This document shows positions 23,383-24,163 of a stretch of 24,163 bases of DNA, one piece after another. The position numbers and the translations under genes are program-made. Origin of the DNA: an uncultured Oscillospiraceae bacterium (GTDB lineage Bacteria; Bacillota; Clostridia; Oscillospirales; Ruminococcaceae); NCBI GenBank assembly GCA_900547455.1, contig URGV01000030.1, positions 1 to 24,163 on the forward strand. Direction: 5' to 3'. Numbering within the stretch: position 1 is the stretch's first letter; the number at the start of each line of letters is the position of its first letter. The notes below the pieces were generated by a model that had not been told where the DNA came from, made no database searches, and saw only the letters and a list, made by a program, of their open reading frames with translations.

Positions 23383-23515
23383 CCAACAGGGGTGCTGCTC
23401 GCCCCTATTGGAAACCCAGAGCCAAGGGGATACTCCCCTTTGGATACCCCTCGTTTTCGTCGCCAGTGCATATACAAGTCTGCTCCGCCTTGTATATTTC
23501 ACAATCTCCGAAAAC

Positions 23516-23570
23516 AAAAAATCCCACAGATTTTATCTCAAAAGAGAGAGGAAAATCTGCGGGATTTTTT
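23516..23570 (-). terminator. Intrinsic terminator of the DUF4839-like gene
   Basis: Arms of 19 nt (23516-23534 and 23552-23570) pair completely on the minus strand, counting one G-U pair, and are flanked by A/T runs. On the plus strand the same position is an A-C mismatch. Confidence 0.85.
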
Positions 23571-23580
23571 TGTAATACTG

Positions 23581-24042
23581 TCAGTTCCTAATGGTCATAC
23601 TTATAATCTCCAATTCAAACAGTTGGGAACTGGAATTGTAGTCACCAACTTCTGCGACAACGTGGACATTTAACCCCGCATACACACTGTCGCCACCTGA
23701 TACATTCATTTCATAGAAGGCAACATCCGTCAGGCGGAAATTTGGCCCTAAAGCACTATTTTCATCATAATCACCGGCACCAAGCAAAACATCCCAGCGT
23801 GTATTGAAATCGCCATGATGTTGCATATTCATTACACAACCGTCAAATTCAATAACTTGGCCACTGTATTTACTAGCAAATGCCGAAACGGAAGGATCGC
23901 CTGGGTCACGCAATGCTAAGAGTGCCGCAAGATCAGGACAATTCTCTACGGTAAGATTCTCCACAGGTTCAGTGGCAGGCTCAGTTGTGGAGTTTGGCTC
24001 TTCGCTTTCAGCAGGTTTGTTCGGATTGTCTTCCTCTGGCAT
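23581..24042 (-). CDS. DUF4839-like protein, possibly 5'-truncated
   Basis: 153 residues from the ATG at 24042 (171 from a TTG at 24096). An N-terminal Glu/Pro/Thr-rich linker (about 20-30 residues) leads into a domain with VENCPDLAALLALRDPGDPS, FASKYSGQVIEFDGCV, GPNFRLTDV and VHVVAEVGDY, which I recall as DUF4839. Members I know of are normally preceded by a membrane anchor or another extracellular domain. Here neither start has a ribosome site, an in-frame stop lies upstream near 24128, and no signal peptide is seen, so it may be the remnant of a longer gene. Function unknown. It ends at the terminator just outside the mobile element. Confidence 0.6.
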   Translation of the reverse strand: MPEEDNPNKPAESEEPNSTTEPATEPVENLTVENCPDLAALLALRDPGDPSVSAFASKYSGQVIEFDGCVMNMQHHGDFNTRWDVLLGAGDYDENSALGPNFRLTDVAFYEMNVSGGDSVYAGLNVHVVAEVGDYNSSSQLFELEIISMTIRN

Positions 24043-24163
24043 ATGATTGTTTCTTATTAGGAACGCTGTAAATACAAGGCTTTTCGGAGCCTGCAATCCG
24101 AAAAAAATAATATTTGATCTATCACATTACGCAGAAAGCCGTCCAGGTGCTATCTTGGGCGGC

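Larger units (their letters stand above)
16006..23510. mobile_element. Integrative mobilizable element (serine recombinase, MobV type)
   Basis: The stretch contains a large serine recombinase at one end, a MobV relaxase with a matching pMV158-type origin of transfer, a two-gene replication module and two accessory regulatory-type genes. No coupling protein, VirB4 or other pore gene is present, so transfer would need a helper. The ends are approximate: the left end lies between the host promoter at 16005 and the recombinase terminator at 16130, and the right end between the origin of transfer (23382) and the terminator at 23516. No duplicated attachment core could be identified by eye. Confidence 0.8.
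23131..23580. other. Noncoding right end of the element
   Basis: No credible gene. Contains the origin of transfer (23349-23382), three further hairpins (23383-23411; 23422-23443; 23470-23497 with ATATACAAG/CTTGTATAT arms) and the terminator of the next gene. 23131-23340 shows nothing else recognised. The element's right attachment site should lie within 23383-23515. Confidence 0.7.

Noticed and set aside
16073..23491. AAGGCGGAGC (16073-16082) and its inverse GCTCCGCCTT (23482-23491) as possible attachment repeats
   Set aside because: The copies are in inverted, not direct, orientation, and a 10-bp match is weak evidence over this distance; the right copy sits in a hairpin loop.
1..24163. 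CRISPR arrays, tRNA and rRNA genes
   Set aside because: No regularly spaced direct repeats outside the LRR gene, and no tRNA-like or rRNA-like sequence was noticed on either strand by eye.

Overview
The window looks like chromosomal DNA of a GC-rich anaerobic gut Firmicute (class Clostridia, Oscillospiraceae-like). The basis is strong AGGAGG-type ribosome sites, class III pantothenate kinase, BspA-like leucine-rich repeats, and a Firmicutes-type mobilizable element. No rRNA or tRNA gene is present, so the genus cannot be fixed from this window.

Region 1 (1-9.2 kb). A secreted leucine-rich-repeat protein meets a lipoprotein gene tail to tail over a shared terminator. Next comes a coenzyme A block: an ECF-type (probably pantothenate) transporter S component and coaX on the minus strand, and coaBC with a small acetyltransferase gene on the plus strand from a clear promoter. 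Between the two halves lie two tandem paralogous S41-peptidase lipoprotein genes. One of them is a visible GC mosaic.

Region 2 (9.2-16 kb). Housekeeping and accessory genes: a GrpB-family protein, an alpha/beta-hydrolase-like protein with a TPR-like front part and Asp at the usual nucleophile position, and aspartase (aspA) divergent from a malic enzyme. The malic enzyme promoter sits in a 13-bp inverted repeat. Then follow an AAC(6')-like acetyltransferase, TrmO and a zinc phospholipase C-like protein. Aspartase and malic enzyme could together carry aspartate through fumarate and malate to pyruvate, with fumarase encoded elsewhere.

Region 3 (about 16.0-23.5 kb). An integrative mobilizable element: large serine recombinase, small ORF, MobV relaxase, D5/P4-type helicase and CHC2 zinc-finger primase on the minus strand; a sigma-region-4-like protein and a zinc-finger protein (probably DUF6076) on the plus strand. 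It carries no conjugation pore genes, so it probably borrows another element's transfer machinery. A pMV158-type origin of transfer, with the TAGTGTG/TTA nick sequence preceded by an inverted repeat, lies at 23349-23382 at the opposite end from the recombinase and about 4.3 kb from the relaxase gene. It matches the relaxase class encoded by the element.

Region 4 (23.58 kb to the end). A DUF4839-like gene without a convincing start, possibly a remnant.
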